Source: DATBDM01 sp036269915 (lineage in GTDB: Bacteria; Actinomycetota; Thermoleophilia; Solirubrobacterales; Solirubrobacteraceae). From it: a DNA stretch of 15,117 nucleotides. The notes beneath the pieces are model-generated. The model ran no database searches and had not been told where the DNA came from. It saw only the letters and a list, made by a program, of their open reading frames with translations. The stretch lies in contig DATBDM010000057.1 in the NCBI GenBank assembly GCA_036269915.1, positions 1-15,117 on the forward strand. Direction: 5' to 3'. This document shows positions 6,460 through 12,767 of this stretch, piece after piece (positions within the stretch are counted from its first letter, which is position 1; each line of letters opens with the position of its first letter). Made by a program: the position numbers and the translations under genes.

Positions 6460-7220
6460 CAGCCGCCCACCACGTCGTCCATCGCGTCGTGCAGCGCGGC
6501 GCGCACGCCGCCGCGCTCGAGCGCCGCGAGCCCGCGGGCGGTCGAGCCACCCGGCGAGGTGACCGCGCGGCGCACGGCCAGCGTGTCGCCGGCGTTGGCG
6601 GCGAGCAGCTCAGCCGCTCCGGCCATCGTCTCCGTCACGAGCTTGGCCGCCGTCGCGGGCGGCACGCCCCGGCGGATGGCGGCCTCGATGTGCGCCTCGG
6701 CGAACAGCGCCCAGTACGCGGGACCGACGCCCGAGCAGGCGCCCGCGACGTTCATCAGCCGCTCGGGCACGTCGACGATCGTCCCCAGGCGACCGAAATG
6801 CACCCGGATGCGCTCGAGCACGGCGCCGTCGATATCGGCATCCGGCTCGGCGAAGACGAGGACGCCGCGGCGGACCTCGACGGGCGTGTTCGGCTCGACG
6901 CGGACCACGGTCGCGCCGCCCCAGGCATCGCGGACCTGCGCCTGCGTCGAGCCGCCGAGGACCGACACGATCGGCGTGTCCGGACCGGCTGCGTCCCCGG
7001 CGTCGCGAGCCACGTCGTCGAGCTGGTAGGGCTTGTGGGCGAGGACCACGAGATCCGCGCGCTCGACCAACTCGCGGTTGGAGCCGACGACCTCGCCGCC
7101 GAGCTCCTCGACCAGCGCGGCGGCGCGTCCGGAGCCGCTGTCCGTGGCCAGCACGGGCTCACCCCAGCCCCGCGCCAGCGCGCGTGCCATGTTCCCCGAT
7201 CCGATGAAGCCGACCAGCAT
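6459..7220 (-). CDS. proC: Pyrroline-5-carboxylate reductase
   Basis: This 253-residue enzyme carries out the last step of proline synthesis, reducing pyrroline-5-carboxylate with NAD(P)H. The Rossmann glycine motif VGFIGSGNMARAL spans residues 3-15, LAHKPYQ follows near 60, then RVEPNTPVEVRRGV near 107-120, and the C-terminal substrate and dimer region has ACSGVGPAYWALFAEAHIEA and VTSPGGSTARGLAALE. The family usually reads RxMPNTP; here Glu replaces Met. The start is ATG at 7220, one base after an 8-bp hairpin. The end overlaps yggT by one base. proC between sepF and yggT is an arrangement I recall from Clostridia and cyanobacteria, which supports a true P5C reductase. Use of the fold on another imine is possible. 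Confidence 0.92.
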   Translation of the reverse strand: MLVGFIGSGNMARALARGWGEPVLATDSGSGRAAALVEELGGEVVGSNRELVERADLVVLAHKPYQLDDVARDAGDAAGPDTPIVSVLGGSTQAQVRDAWGGATVVRVEPNTPVEVRRGVLVFAEPDADIDGAVLERIRVHFGRLGTIVDVPERLMNVAGACSGVGPAYWALFAEAHIEAAIRRGVPPATAAKLVTETMAGAAELLAANAGDTLAVRRAVTSPGGSTARGLAALERGGVRAALHDAMDDVVGG

Positions 7221-7221
7221 G

Positions 7222-7244
7222 AGGGCTCGCAGAATACGAGCCCT
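7222..7244 (-). promoter_or_regulatory. Perfect 8-bp hairpin with TATTCT loop between sepF and proC
   Basis: Bases 7222-7229 (agggctcg) pair exactly with 7237-7244 (cgagccct) around a 7-base loop. It fills nearly all of the 27-base gap and ends one base before the proC ATG, leaving no ribosome binding site. On the minus strand the loop reads TATTCT, a TANNNT -10-like hexamer whose start point would fall within a few bases of the ATG. It could be a palindromic operator or promoter, or a translation-blocking hairpin. No U-tract follows. Confidence 0.4.
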
Positions 7245-7247
7245 GCC

Positions 7248-7817
7248 TCAGCTCTGGTTGAAGAAGCCCTTCTCGATCAGCCGCGCGCGCTCCTCCGCGG
7301 AGACCTCGACGTTGCGCGGGGTGAGCAGGAAGACCTTGTCGGCGATGCGCTGCATGCCACCGTCGAGCGCGTAGGTGAGGCCCGACGCGAAGTCGATCAG
7401 GCGCTTGGAGAGGTCGGTGTCGGACCCCTGCAGGTTGAGGATCACCGGGATCGTGTCCTTGAACTTGTCGGCGACGTCCTGCGCGTCGTTGAACGACTTG
7501 GGGATGACGAGATGCACGCGGACCCCTTCGGCGCGGCCGTTGCCGCCCCTGCCCGCTGCGACCGAACCACCGCCGACCGGCCGCAGCACGGTCGTGCGCC
7601 GCTCGGCCGGGCTGTCGTCGGCGAAGATGTCGTCGATCTCGTCGCGGCGGCGGCGCGGGGAGGAGAGCCGGCGGACGTTGGGACGCTCGCGGTAGCGGCT
7701 CTCGATCTCCTCCTCCGGCTCGCGGACGTCGACGTCATCCTCGTCGTCGTACGCGTCGCGGTCCTCGGCCAAGCCGAAGTAGACGAGGGTGCGGTGCCAG
7801 GTATCTCGAAAGGCCAT
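7248..7817 (-). CDS. sepF: Cell division protein SepF
   Basis: This 189-residue protein tethers FtsZ to the membrane at the division septum. The short N-terminal helix MAFRDTWHRTLVYFGLAE is the usual amphipathic membrane anchor. It is followed by a long acidic and Arg-rich linker (about residues 19-95). The C-terminal SepF domain (about 98-175) includes VHLVIPKSFNDAQDVADKFK, VILNLQGSDTDLSKRLIDFA and LDGGMQRIADKVFLLTP, the conserved blocks for dimerisation and FtsZ binding. The start ATG 7817 has no clear ribosome binding site and is preceded at 16 bases by an 11-bp hairpin. The setting between pgeF/yggS and yggT is the standard sepF location. In Actinobacteria, which lack FtsA, SepF is usually the essential FtsZ anchor. 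Confidence 0.95.
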   Translation of the reverse strand: MAFRDTWHRTLVYFGLAEDRDAYDDEDDVDVREPEEEIESRYRERPNVRRLSSPRRRRDEIDDIFADDSPAERRTTVLRPVGGGSVAAGRGGNGRAEGVRVHLVIPKSFNDAQDVADKFKDTIPVILNLQGSDTDLSKRLIDFASGLTYALDGGMQRIADKVFLLTPRNVEVSAEERARLIEKGFFNQS

Positions 7818-7832
7818 GCGTGGTGATCGTTC

Positions 7833-7861
7833 GTGCTGCAGGGCATCTTCCCTGCAAGCAC
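7833..7861 (-). promoter_or_regulatory. 11-bp hairpin (one bulge) in front of sepF
   Basis: Bases 7833-7843 (gtgctgcaggg) pair with 7850-7855 (ccctgc) and 7857-7861 (agcac), with one unpaired a at 7856 and a 6-base loop. It fills the space between the upstream membrane-protein gene (stop at 7867) and sepF (start at 7817). There is no U-tract on either strand. It may separate expression of sepF from the genes upstream, act as an RNA processing site, or be an operator. A TAGACT (-10-like, 7864-7869 minus) overlaps the upstream stop but has no -35 partner. Confidence 0.45.
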
Positions 7862-7866
7862 CCAGT

Positions 7867-8454
7867 CTACGCGTCCGCGGCCTGCTCGCCTCGGCGTACG
7901 GCCCGGACGACGAGTGCCAGGGTCGCCAGCAGGGAGATCGTGGCCAGCCCGGCCTGGACGCCGAGCACGCCCTCGTCGGTCCAGTACACGTCCTCGAGCG
8001 CGACCAGCAGGGCGGCCTCGTCGAGCACGAGCGCGGCGCCCGCGCCGAACGGGAACGCGAGCCATTGGTCCGTGCCCTCGTGCCGAACGGCGATCGACGC
8101 CCCGCCCGCCAGCAGGCTCAGGCCGATCCCGGGGACGAAGTGGTGGACGTGCCTGGAGCCGACGTGCATGTTGCGCAGCGGCCCGATCTCGGCCCGGATC
8201 AGCGCCGTGACTGCGCGCGCGATGCCGAACGTCCCGACGAACGAGAGGAAGAGGTTCATCAGGGCGGTCTCGTTGGCGGTGCCGCTGCGGTAGCCCTCGC
8301 GAAGGGTCGCGACGGCCGAGCGGGGACCGCGCCGGCGTGCCAGCGCGAGCAGCTCGCCGCCGATCAGCGCGGTGCTCGCGGTGGCCGCCGCGCCGGCGAG
8401 CCGGAACGTGCGCCGGCGGACGTCGCGCCGGCGCTGTCGCGGAGTCCGGCGCAC
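7867..8454 (-). CDS. Five-helix integral membrane protein of unknown function
   Basis: I do not recognise a named function. The 195-residue frame starts at GTG 8454 and ends with TAG. It has a strongly basic N-terminus (RRTPRQRRRDVRRR) and about five hydrophobic segments, near residues 18-38, 64-86, 105-122, 130-152 and 162-184, with a basic tail. Two striking motifs sit at helix edges: RHVHHFVPGI (101-110) and LDEAALLVALEDVYW (144-158). I recall similar HHxxxG and LDE...LEDVYW blocks in uncharacterised actinobacterial membrane proteins, so it is probably a conserved family. The His cluster and the Asp/Glu pair could bind metal or a head group; this is inference. It lies 4 bases after the small basic gene and 49 bases before sepF, so it is probably co-transcribed with both. 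A start further in cannot be excluded. Confidence 0.75.
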   Translation of the reverse strand: MRRTPRQRRRDVRRRTFRLAGAAATASTALIGGELLALARRRGPRSAVATLREGYRSGTANETALMNLFLSFVGTFGIARAVTALIRAEIGPLRNMHVGSRHVHHFVPGIGLSLLAGGASIAVRHEGTDQWLAFPFGAGAALVLDEAALLVALEDVYWTDEGVLGVQAGLATISLLATLALVVRAVRRGEQAADA

Positions 8455-8458
8455 CGCC

Positions 8459-8704
8459 CTATCGCCGCAGCAGCGCCCGCGCGCCGGCGAGCGCCGAGAC
8501 GCAGAGCATCAGCGGGATCGGCAGGCAGCAGCCCGAGACGCTGACGCGCGATCCGCCGCGCGTGCGCGTCGAGTAGTGCGGGAACGGGAACAGCCCGCCG
8601 CGGCTCTGCGGCCGCCCGTAGCCGTAGCCGCGCCGGCGGCGGCGACCGCCTCCGAACAGTCGCGAGAGGAGCCAGGTGCGGGCGAGCCAGGACAGCAGGG
8701 GCAT
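8459..8704 (-). CDS. Small basic Cys-Cys/CLPIP protein of unknown function
   Basis: This 81-residue frame starts at ATG 8704. The N-terminal segment MPLLSWLARTWLLSRLFGGG is short and amphipathic to hydrophobic. It is followed by a run of five arginines, a Gly/Tyr/Arg-rich stretch (RGYGYGRPQSRGG), and a C-terminal hydrophobic segment with the motif VSGCCLPIPLMLCVSALAGA (residues 57-76). The pattern of basic, Gly-rich linker plus Cys-Cys-Leu-Pro-Ile-Pro before a hydrophobic stretch looks like a conserved small membrane protein, and I recall CCLPIPL in other actinobacterial small proteins. Function is unknown. It fits snugly between yggS (37-base gap) and the membrane gene (4-base gap), and no larger gene covers it on this strand. 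A non-coding spacer with a chance frame is the alternative. Confidence 0.6.
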   Translation of the reverse strand: MPLLSWLARTWLLSRLFGGGRRRRRGYGYGRPQSRGGLFPFPHYSTRTRGGSRVSVSGCCLPIPLMLCVSALAGARALLRR

Positions 8705-8706
8705 CA

Positions 8707-8726
8707 GCCCGCGCTACCCCGCGGGC
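8707..8726 (-). other. 7-bp inverted repeat between yggS and the small ORF
   Basis: Bases 8707-8713 (gcccgcg) pair exactly with 8720-8726 (cgcgggc) around a 6-base loop, taking up most of the 37-base gap. It ends two bases before the ATG of the small gene in the minus-strand transcript. The stem is all G and C, and its role, if any, is unknown. Chance is plausible at this base composition. Confidence 0.3.
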
Positions 8727-8741
8727 CTCGGCGGGAATCCG

Positions 8742-9404
8742 CTACGCGAACAGCGTCGAGCCGACGCGCACGATCGTGGCGCCCTCCTCGACCGCGACCG
8801 CGTAGTCCTGCGAGGTGCCCATCGAGAGCTCGCTCAGGCCGTGCTCGGTGGCGAGCTCGCGCAGGCGCGCGAACGCCGGGCGGCTCGCCTCGGGCTCGGC
8901 GGCGAACGGCGGCATCGTCATCAGCCCGGCGACGCGAACCGGGGAGCGGGCGATGAAGTCGCCGAGCTCTGCCGGGGCGATGCCGGCCTTGGCGTCGTCG
9001 CCCGCGACGTTGACCTCGACCAGGATCTCGGTGTCCGGCGTGCCGTGGCGCTCGAGCTGGCGCAGCGCGGAGTCCGACGCGACGGACTGGATCAGCTCGA
9101 CGTGCGGGAGGATCTGCTTGACCTTGCGGCTCTGCAGCTGGCCGATGAAGTGCCAGGTGAACGCGCCCTCCCAGGCATTGGCCTTGGCCTCGAGGTCCTG
9201 TGCCCGGTTCTCGCCGAGCAGCGTCAGGCCGGCCTCGGCGAGCACGCCGAGCTCCTCGAGCGGAACGTACTTGACCGCCGCCAGCAACCGCACGTCCGCG
9301 GGATCGCGGCCCGACAGCGCCGCCGCGACGGCGATCTCCTCGCGGACCCGCTCCGCGTTCGCGCGCACGCGCGCCGCGTCGAGGCCGTAGATCAGATTCG
9401 CCAT
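8742..9404 (-). CDS. YggS/PROSC family PLP-binding homeostasis protein
   Basis: This 220-residue member of the YggS family (YlmE in Bacillus) is a single-domain TIM-barrel protein that carries pyridoxal phosphate without a known catalytic activity and keeps PLP and amino-acid pools balanced. The PLP lysine is K45 in LLAAVKYVP. Further motifs are GENRAQDLEAK, HFIGQLQSRKVKQI, VNVAGDDAKAGI, GLMTMPPF, and the phosphate-binding end MGTSQDYAVAVEEG followed by IVRVGSTLFA. The usual GMSxD is MGTSQD here, with Thr for Met. The frame is open upstream, but ATG 9404 gives the normal N-terminus; it overlaps the end of pgeF by 13 bases. Stop is TAG. Adjacent pgeF and downstream sepF are its usual partners. 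Confidence 0.94.
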   Translation of the reverse strand: MANLIYGLDAARVRANAERVREEIAVAAALSGRDPADVRLLAAVKYVPLEELGVLAEAGLTLLGENRAQDLEAKANAWEGAFTWHFIGQLQSRKVKQILPHVELIQSVASDSALRQLERHGTPDTEILVEVNVAGDDAKAGIAPAELGDFIARSPVRVAGLMTMPPFAAEPEASRPAFARLRELATEHGLSELSMGTSQDYAVAVEEGATIVRVGSTLFA

Positions 9405-10144
9405 ACGAGCCCCGCCTGGCGCCCGGTCACGCCGCGATCGCGGCGATGGGAGAAGAACAGCTCCGGGTGGCAGATCGTGCACAGACCGACGTCGTGCACC
9501 GCCGCCACGCCGGCCGCCTCGAGCCGGCGGCGGGCGATCACCGCGAGGTCGAGGTTGCGCGCGCCGACGCGGGCCCCGTCGCCGGCGAAGGCGGCGTGGA
9601 CCTCCTCGCCGGTCTCGTAGCAGCAGCCGCGCGCGCCCGGACCGATCAGCGCGGTGATCTCGCCCATGCCGCCGACCTCGCGCAGCGCGGCGACGCCCCC
9701 CGCGATCACGCCGCCCGCCAGCCCGCGCCAGCCGGCGTGGACGGCCGCGACCGCCCCGTCGGCGGCCATGAGCACGGGCAGGCAGTCGGCGACGAAGACG
9801 AGCGCCGGATGGCCGGCCAGCGCGGTCGCCTGCCCGTCCTCGTCGGTCACGGTGCGATCGGGCGCCGGCGGCGTCCGCACGCGCCGGACGTCGGCGCCGT
9901 GGACCTGGTGGCCGTAGAGCAGGCGGTCGGGCGCGGCACCTGCCGCCGCGGCGAGGCGCGCACGGTTCTCGGCGAGGGCGTCCGGGGCGTCCTCGGTCAT
10001 GCGGCCGAGGTTGAGCGAGTCGTACGGCGGGGCGGACACCCCGCCGCGGCGGGTCGCGAACAGCGCGCGGGCGCCCGGCAGCGCCGCCCCGACATGCTCA
10101 CCCTGCCAGCGGAAGGGGGCGGGAAGGGTGGTCGCGACGGCCAT
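9392..10144 (-). CDS. pgeF: Multicopper polyphenol oxidoreductase family protein (PgeF/YfiH type)
   Basis: This 250-residue protein of the YfiH/LACC1 family has members that act as purine nucleoside-processing enzymes, and E. coli YfiH edits mis-incorporated L-Ser in peptidoglycan precursors. The metal site is visible: H82 in GHQVHG, C121 in VADCLPVL and H136 in AVHAGWRG. Other blocks are FATRRGGVS, NLGRMTEDAPDALAENR, IGPGARGCCYETGEEV, and the end LCTICHPELFFSHRRD. A GTG at 10150 is in frame, but ATG 10144 has an AGGG ribosome binding site 7 bases upstream and is preferred. It begins 9 bases after the nucleotidyltransferase stop and overlaps yggS by 13. In most actinobacteria it follows ftsZ, which is not present here. 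Confidence 0.92.
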   Translation of the reverse strand: MAVATTLPAPFRWQGEHVGAALPGARALFATRRGGVSAPPYDSLNLGRMTEDAPDALAENRARLAAAAGAAPDRLLYGHQVHGADVRRVRTPPAPDRTVTDEDGQATALAGHPALVFVADCLPVLMAADGAVAAVHAGWRGLAGGVIAGGVAALREVGGMGEITALIGPGARGCCYETGEEVHAAFAGDGARVGARNLDLAVIARRRLEAAGVAAVHDVGLCTICHPELFFSHRRDRGVTGRQAGLVWRI

Positions 10145-10153
10145 CGCCACACC

Positions 10154-11332
10154 CTAGGCGAGAGCCGCCGCCAGCTGCCGCTCGCGGTCGGGAGCCTCGC
10201 CGCGCAGATGGGCGCGCATCGCGGCGTCCAGACCCGCGCCGACCGCGGGGCCCCGCAGCCCGGCGGCGACGAGGTCGTCCCCGGTGATGGCGAGCCGGCG
10301 GGTGCGCAGGTCCTCGAGCCAGCGGCGCGCGGCGGCCTCCTCCCCCGCGGCGCCGGCGACCGCGACGGCCTCGGGGGCCGCGCGCCGCAGCGCGCTCCAC
10401 AGCTCCTGGTCGGACGCGGCGCGCAGCGGGGGCGCGGCCGCCGCGGCGAGCACGACGTCGCGCTCGGCCGCACCGAAGGCGAGCCGCTCGAGCGCGGCGG
10501 CCAGCTCGTCGCCCGGGACCTCGCGCAGCGTCGCGGCGAGCGCCGCGAGGTCGGGGCGCGCGTCGGCGGGGGTCAGCGCCGCCGCGCGCGCCACCAGCGC
10601 GGGCTCCGCGTGGAACGCGGGATGCAGGACCGCCGCGCCCAGTCCGTGCCGCGCCAGCGCCTCGAGCGCCGCGGGCTGCGGCTCGCCGGCGAGCCGGCGC
10701 AGCTCCTCTCCCAGCCGCTCGCCGGACACCGTCGCGACCGCGCCGTCCGCCACCGCGGCGGCGAGCAGCGCATCCGTCGCCGGGTCCGGCGCGAAGCCGA
10801 GACGGCCGGCGTAGCGCGCGAGGCGCAGCATCCGCGTCGGGTCGTCGGCGAACGAGCGTTCGTGCAGGACCCGCAGCACGCGCGCGTCGAGGTCCTCGCG
10901 CGCGCCCGGCCACGCCGTCAGCGCGCCGTCGGGCAGGCGCAGGGCGATCGCGTTGACGGTCAGATCGCGCCGCGCGAGGTCCTGCCGCACCGTGGCGCCG
11001 AGCCGGACCTCGGGCAGCGCGCCCGGCGCCGGATAGCGCTCGGTCCGCGCCGAGGCGAGGTCGAACGTCGCCTCCGGCGCGTGGACCGTTGCCGTCCCGA
11101 AGCGCTCGTGGACGACGACCCGGCCGCCGAGCCGCTCCGCGGCGCGTTCGGCGACGGCCGCGGCATCGCCCTCGACGACGAGGTCGAGCTCGTGCGGATC
11201 CGCACCAAGGAGCGCGTCGCGGACCGCGCCGCCCACGACGTGCACCCCCGACTCGCCCGCCAGGGCGCGCAGCGCGGGATGCGGGCCGAGCGCGTCGATC
11301 AGGTCCGGTCTGGGACTCACGAGGGTCATCAT
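10154..11332 (-). CDS. tRNA nucleotidyltransferase / poly(A) polymerase family protein (class II)
   Basis: This 392-residue class II nucleotidyltransferase most likely adds or repairs the CCA end of tRNAs. The head domain carries VVGGAVRDALLG (32-43) and the metal site HELDLVVEGD (47-56). Usually this reads DxD; here it is E48-L49-D50. RRDLTVNAIALRLPDG follows near 119, and then the RNA-binding region FADDPTRMLRLARYAGRLGF. The C-terminal half is Ala-rich helices, with no HD domain seen. Two adjacent ATGs (11332, 11329) are possible starts, and an AGGG lies just upstream, closer to the second. It is the first gene of the minus-strand run to rluD, divergent from the propeller gene with only 24 bases between starts. 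CCA-adding, A-adding and poly(A) activities cannot be separated by eye. Confidence 0.88.
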   Translation of the reverse strand: MMTLVSPRPDLIDALGPHPALRALAGESGVHVVGGAVRDALLGADPHELDLVVEGDAAAVAERAAERLGGRVVVHERFGTATVHAPEATFDLASARTERYPAPGALPEVRLGATVRQDLARRDLTVNAIALRLPDGALTAWPGAREDLDARVLRVLHERSFADDPTRMLRLARYAGRLGFAPDPATDALLAAAVADGAVATVSGERLGEELRRLAGEPQPAALEALARHGLGAAVLHPAFHAEPALVARAAALTPADARPDLAALAATLREVPGDELAAALERLAFGAAERDVVLAAAAAPPLRAASDQELWSALRRAAPEAVAVAGAAGEEAAARRWLEDLRTRRLAITGDDLVAAGLRGPAVGAGLDAAMRAHLRGEAPDRERQLAAALA

Positions 11333-11342
11333 GCCCTGCGGC

Positions 11343-11348
11343 TACTCT
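11343..11348 (+). promoter_or_regulatory. Possible -10 element giving a leaderless transcript of the propeller gene
   Basis: TACTCT fits TANNNT and ends 8 bases before the ATG at 11357, so transcription would begin on or next to the start codon. No ribosome binding site is seen in the 24-base gap, in line with a leaderless mRNA, a common actinobacterial arrangement. No convincing -35 hexamer is found, since that region lies in the opposing gene. Confidence 0.35.
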
Positions 11349-11356
11349 CTTGCGCC

Positions 11357-12766
11357 ATGTCGCCCGAGCGCCATCCCCGGCGTCGGCGGCGGATCCTCAT
11401 CGGGATCGCTGCGCTGATCGTCGTCCTGGTCGGCGCCGGCGCCGTCTACGCCCTGACCCGCGGCGGGGACGTCAACAACCCCGACGTGGAGTTCCACGCC
11501 GAACCGACGCAGACGCCCGTACCGGAATCCACCCCCGAGCCCAAGAAGAAGGGCAAGCGGGTCGATCCGCTGGCGAGGTTCGTCTGGCCGGACTACGGCT
11601 ACACGAAGGACCGCCGGCGCTACCTGCCGGCCTCCTTCAAGGTCCGCCCGCCGTTCCGGCGCGTCTGGTCGCGGGTCGACACCTCGCTGCTCGAGTTCAC
11701 GCCGATCCTCGTCGGCCCCCGGCTCTACCAGGTCAACAACCAGGGCTACGTCGAGGCGCTCACCAAGGCCAAGGGCAAGATGATCTGGCGCAAGAAGCTC
11801 GGCACGCTCGCCGCCTCCTCGCCGGGCCTGGGCGGGGGGCGCATCTACGTCTCCTTCCTCACCCGCCCGGGCAGCTCCGGCGGCCTCGTCGCGGCGATGC
11901 GCCCGCGCGACGGCAAGGTGCTGTGGAAGCGTCCTCTCCCGTCGCGCACGGAGTCCTCGCCGCTGTACCTCAACGGGACCGTCTACTTCGGCTCCGAGGG
12001 CGGGACGATCTACGCGGTCAACGCGAAGAACGGCAAGACGCGCTGGACCTACCAGGCCGGCGGCGCAGTCAAGGCTGCGCTCTCCTACTCGAGCGGCAAC
12101 CTCTACTTCGGAGACTACGGCGGCCGCGTCTACGCAGTCCGCGCCCGCGACGGGCACCTCGTCTGGCGCACGACGACCCACGGCTCGCATTTCGGTCTGG
12201 GCAGCGGCAACTTCTACTCGACGCCGACGATCGCCTTCGGGCGCGTCTACATCGGCAACACCGACGGCTCGATGTACTCCTTCGCCGCCGATTCCGGCAG
12301 GCTCGCGTGGTCGAAGGGCACCGGCTCCTACGTGTACGCCTCGCCCGGCGTGGCGCAGGTCCCGGGCGGCCAGCCGACGGTCTACTTCGGCTCCTACGAC
12401 GGCAACTTCTACGCCGTCGACGCCCGCAGCGGCGCCACGCGCTGGAGCTTCCACTCCGGCGGGCGGATCTCCGGCGCGCCGACGATCGTGGGCAACATCG
12501 TGTACTTCTCGGACTCCGGGATGCGGACCACGACGGCGCTCAACGCCGTCTCCGGTCGCAAGGTGTGGCAGTTCCACAAGGGGGCGTTCAACCCCGTCAT
12601 CTCCGACGGCCGGACGATCTTCCTCACGGGCCACAGCACCCAGTACGCGTTGCGCCCAAAAGGGGTTAAGGCCAAGGCGGTCCTGAAGCCCACCACGGTG
12701 CGGGAGGCCAAGCAGCGCCAGCGCGCGCACCGGCGCAAGGCCGCACGGGCCGGCAAGAAGGGCTGA
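11357..12766 (+). CDS. Membrane-anchored PQQ-like (BamB-type) beta-propeller protein
   Basis: This 469-residue protein has a basic start (RHPRRRRRI), one hydrophobic helix at 13-33 and no lipobox, so it is a signal-anchor with the bulk outside the membrane. A Pro/Thr/Lys-rich linker follows (about 47-70), then propeller repeats of the type VYFGSxxGxxYAVxAxxGxxxW. The repeat-closing tryptophans fall at 104, 144, 190, 230, 270, 318, 363 and 404, 40-48 residues apart, which suggests eight blades as in BamB and PQQ dehydrogenases. The catalytic and PQQ residues of the dehydrogenases are not evident, so a scaffold or sensor is more likely than an oxidoreductase. The last 35 residues are strongly basic (AKQRQRAHRRKAARAGKKG). 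The frame is open far upstream, but ATG 11357 begins the signal anchor. The next gene starts one base after its stop. Confidence 0.88.
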   Translation: MSPERHPRRRRRILIGIAALIVVLVGAGAVYALTRGGDVNNPDVEFHAEPTQTPVPESTPEPKKKGKRVDPLARFVWPDYGYTKDRRRYLPASFKVRPPFRRVWSRVDTSLLEFTPILVGPRLYQVNNQGYVEALTKAKGKMIWRKKLGTLAASSPGLGGGRIYVSFLTRPGSSGGLVAAMRPRDGKVLWKRPLPSRTESSPLYLNGTVYFGSEGGTIYAVNAKNGKTRWTYQAGGAVKAALSYSSGNLYFGDYGGRVYAVRARDGHLVWRTTTHGSHFGLGSGNFYSTPTIAFGRVYIGNTDGSMYSFAADSGRLAWSKGTGSYVYASPGVAQVPGGQPTVYFGSYDGNFYAVDARSGATRWSFHSGGRISGAPTIVGNIVYFSDSGMRTTTALNAVSGRKVWQFHKGAFNPVISDGRTIFLTGHSTQYALRPKGVKAKAVLKPTTVREAKQRQRAHRRKAARAGKKG

Positions 12767-12767
12767 G

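Noticed and set aside
7442..7846. Minus-strand frame starting at an ATG in the sepF hairpin loop, with AGGGA before it
   Set aside because: It is out of frame with sepF, runs through it as Arg/Ser/Thr-rich sequence, and the AGGGA is only two bases from the ATG and buried in a stem.
10145..10150. GTG at 10150 as the pgeF start
   Set aside because: It adds only two residues, and the AGGG binding site is one base away from it but 7 bases from the ATG at 10144.
9446..11356. Very long open plus-strand frame running into the propeller gene
   Set aside because: It lies opposite pgeF and the nucleotidyltransferase, which have clear motifs. Its composition is the Arg/Gly/Ala-rich pattern of antisense frames in GC-rich DNA, and the real protein begins with the signal anchor at 11357.
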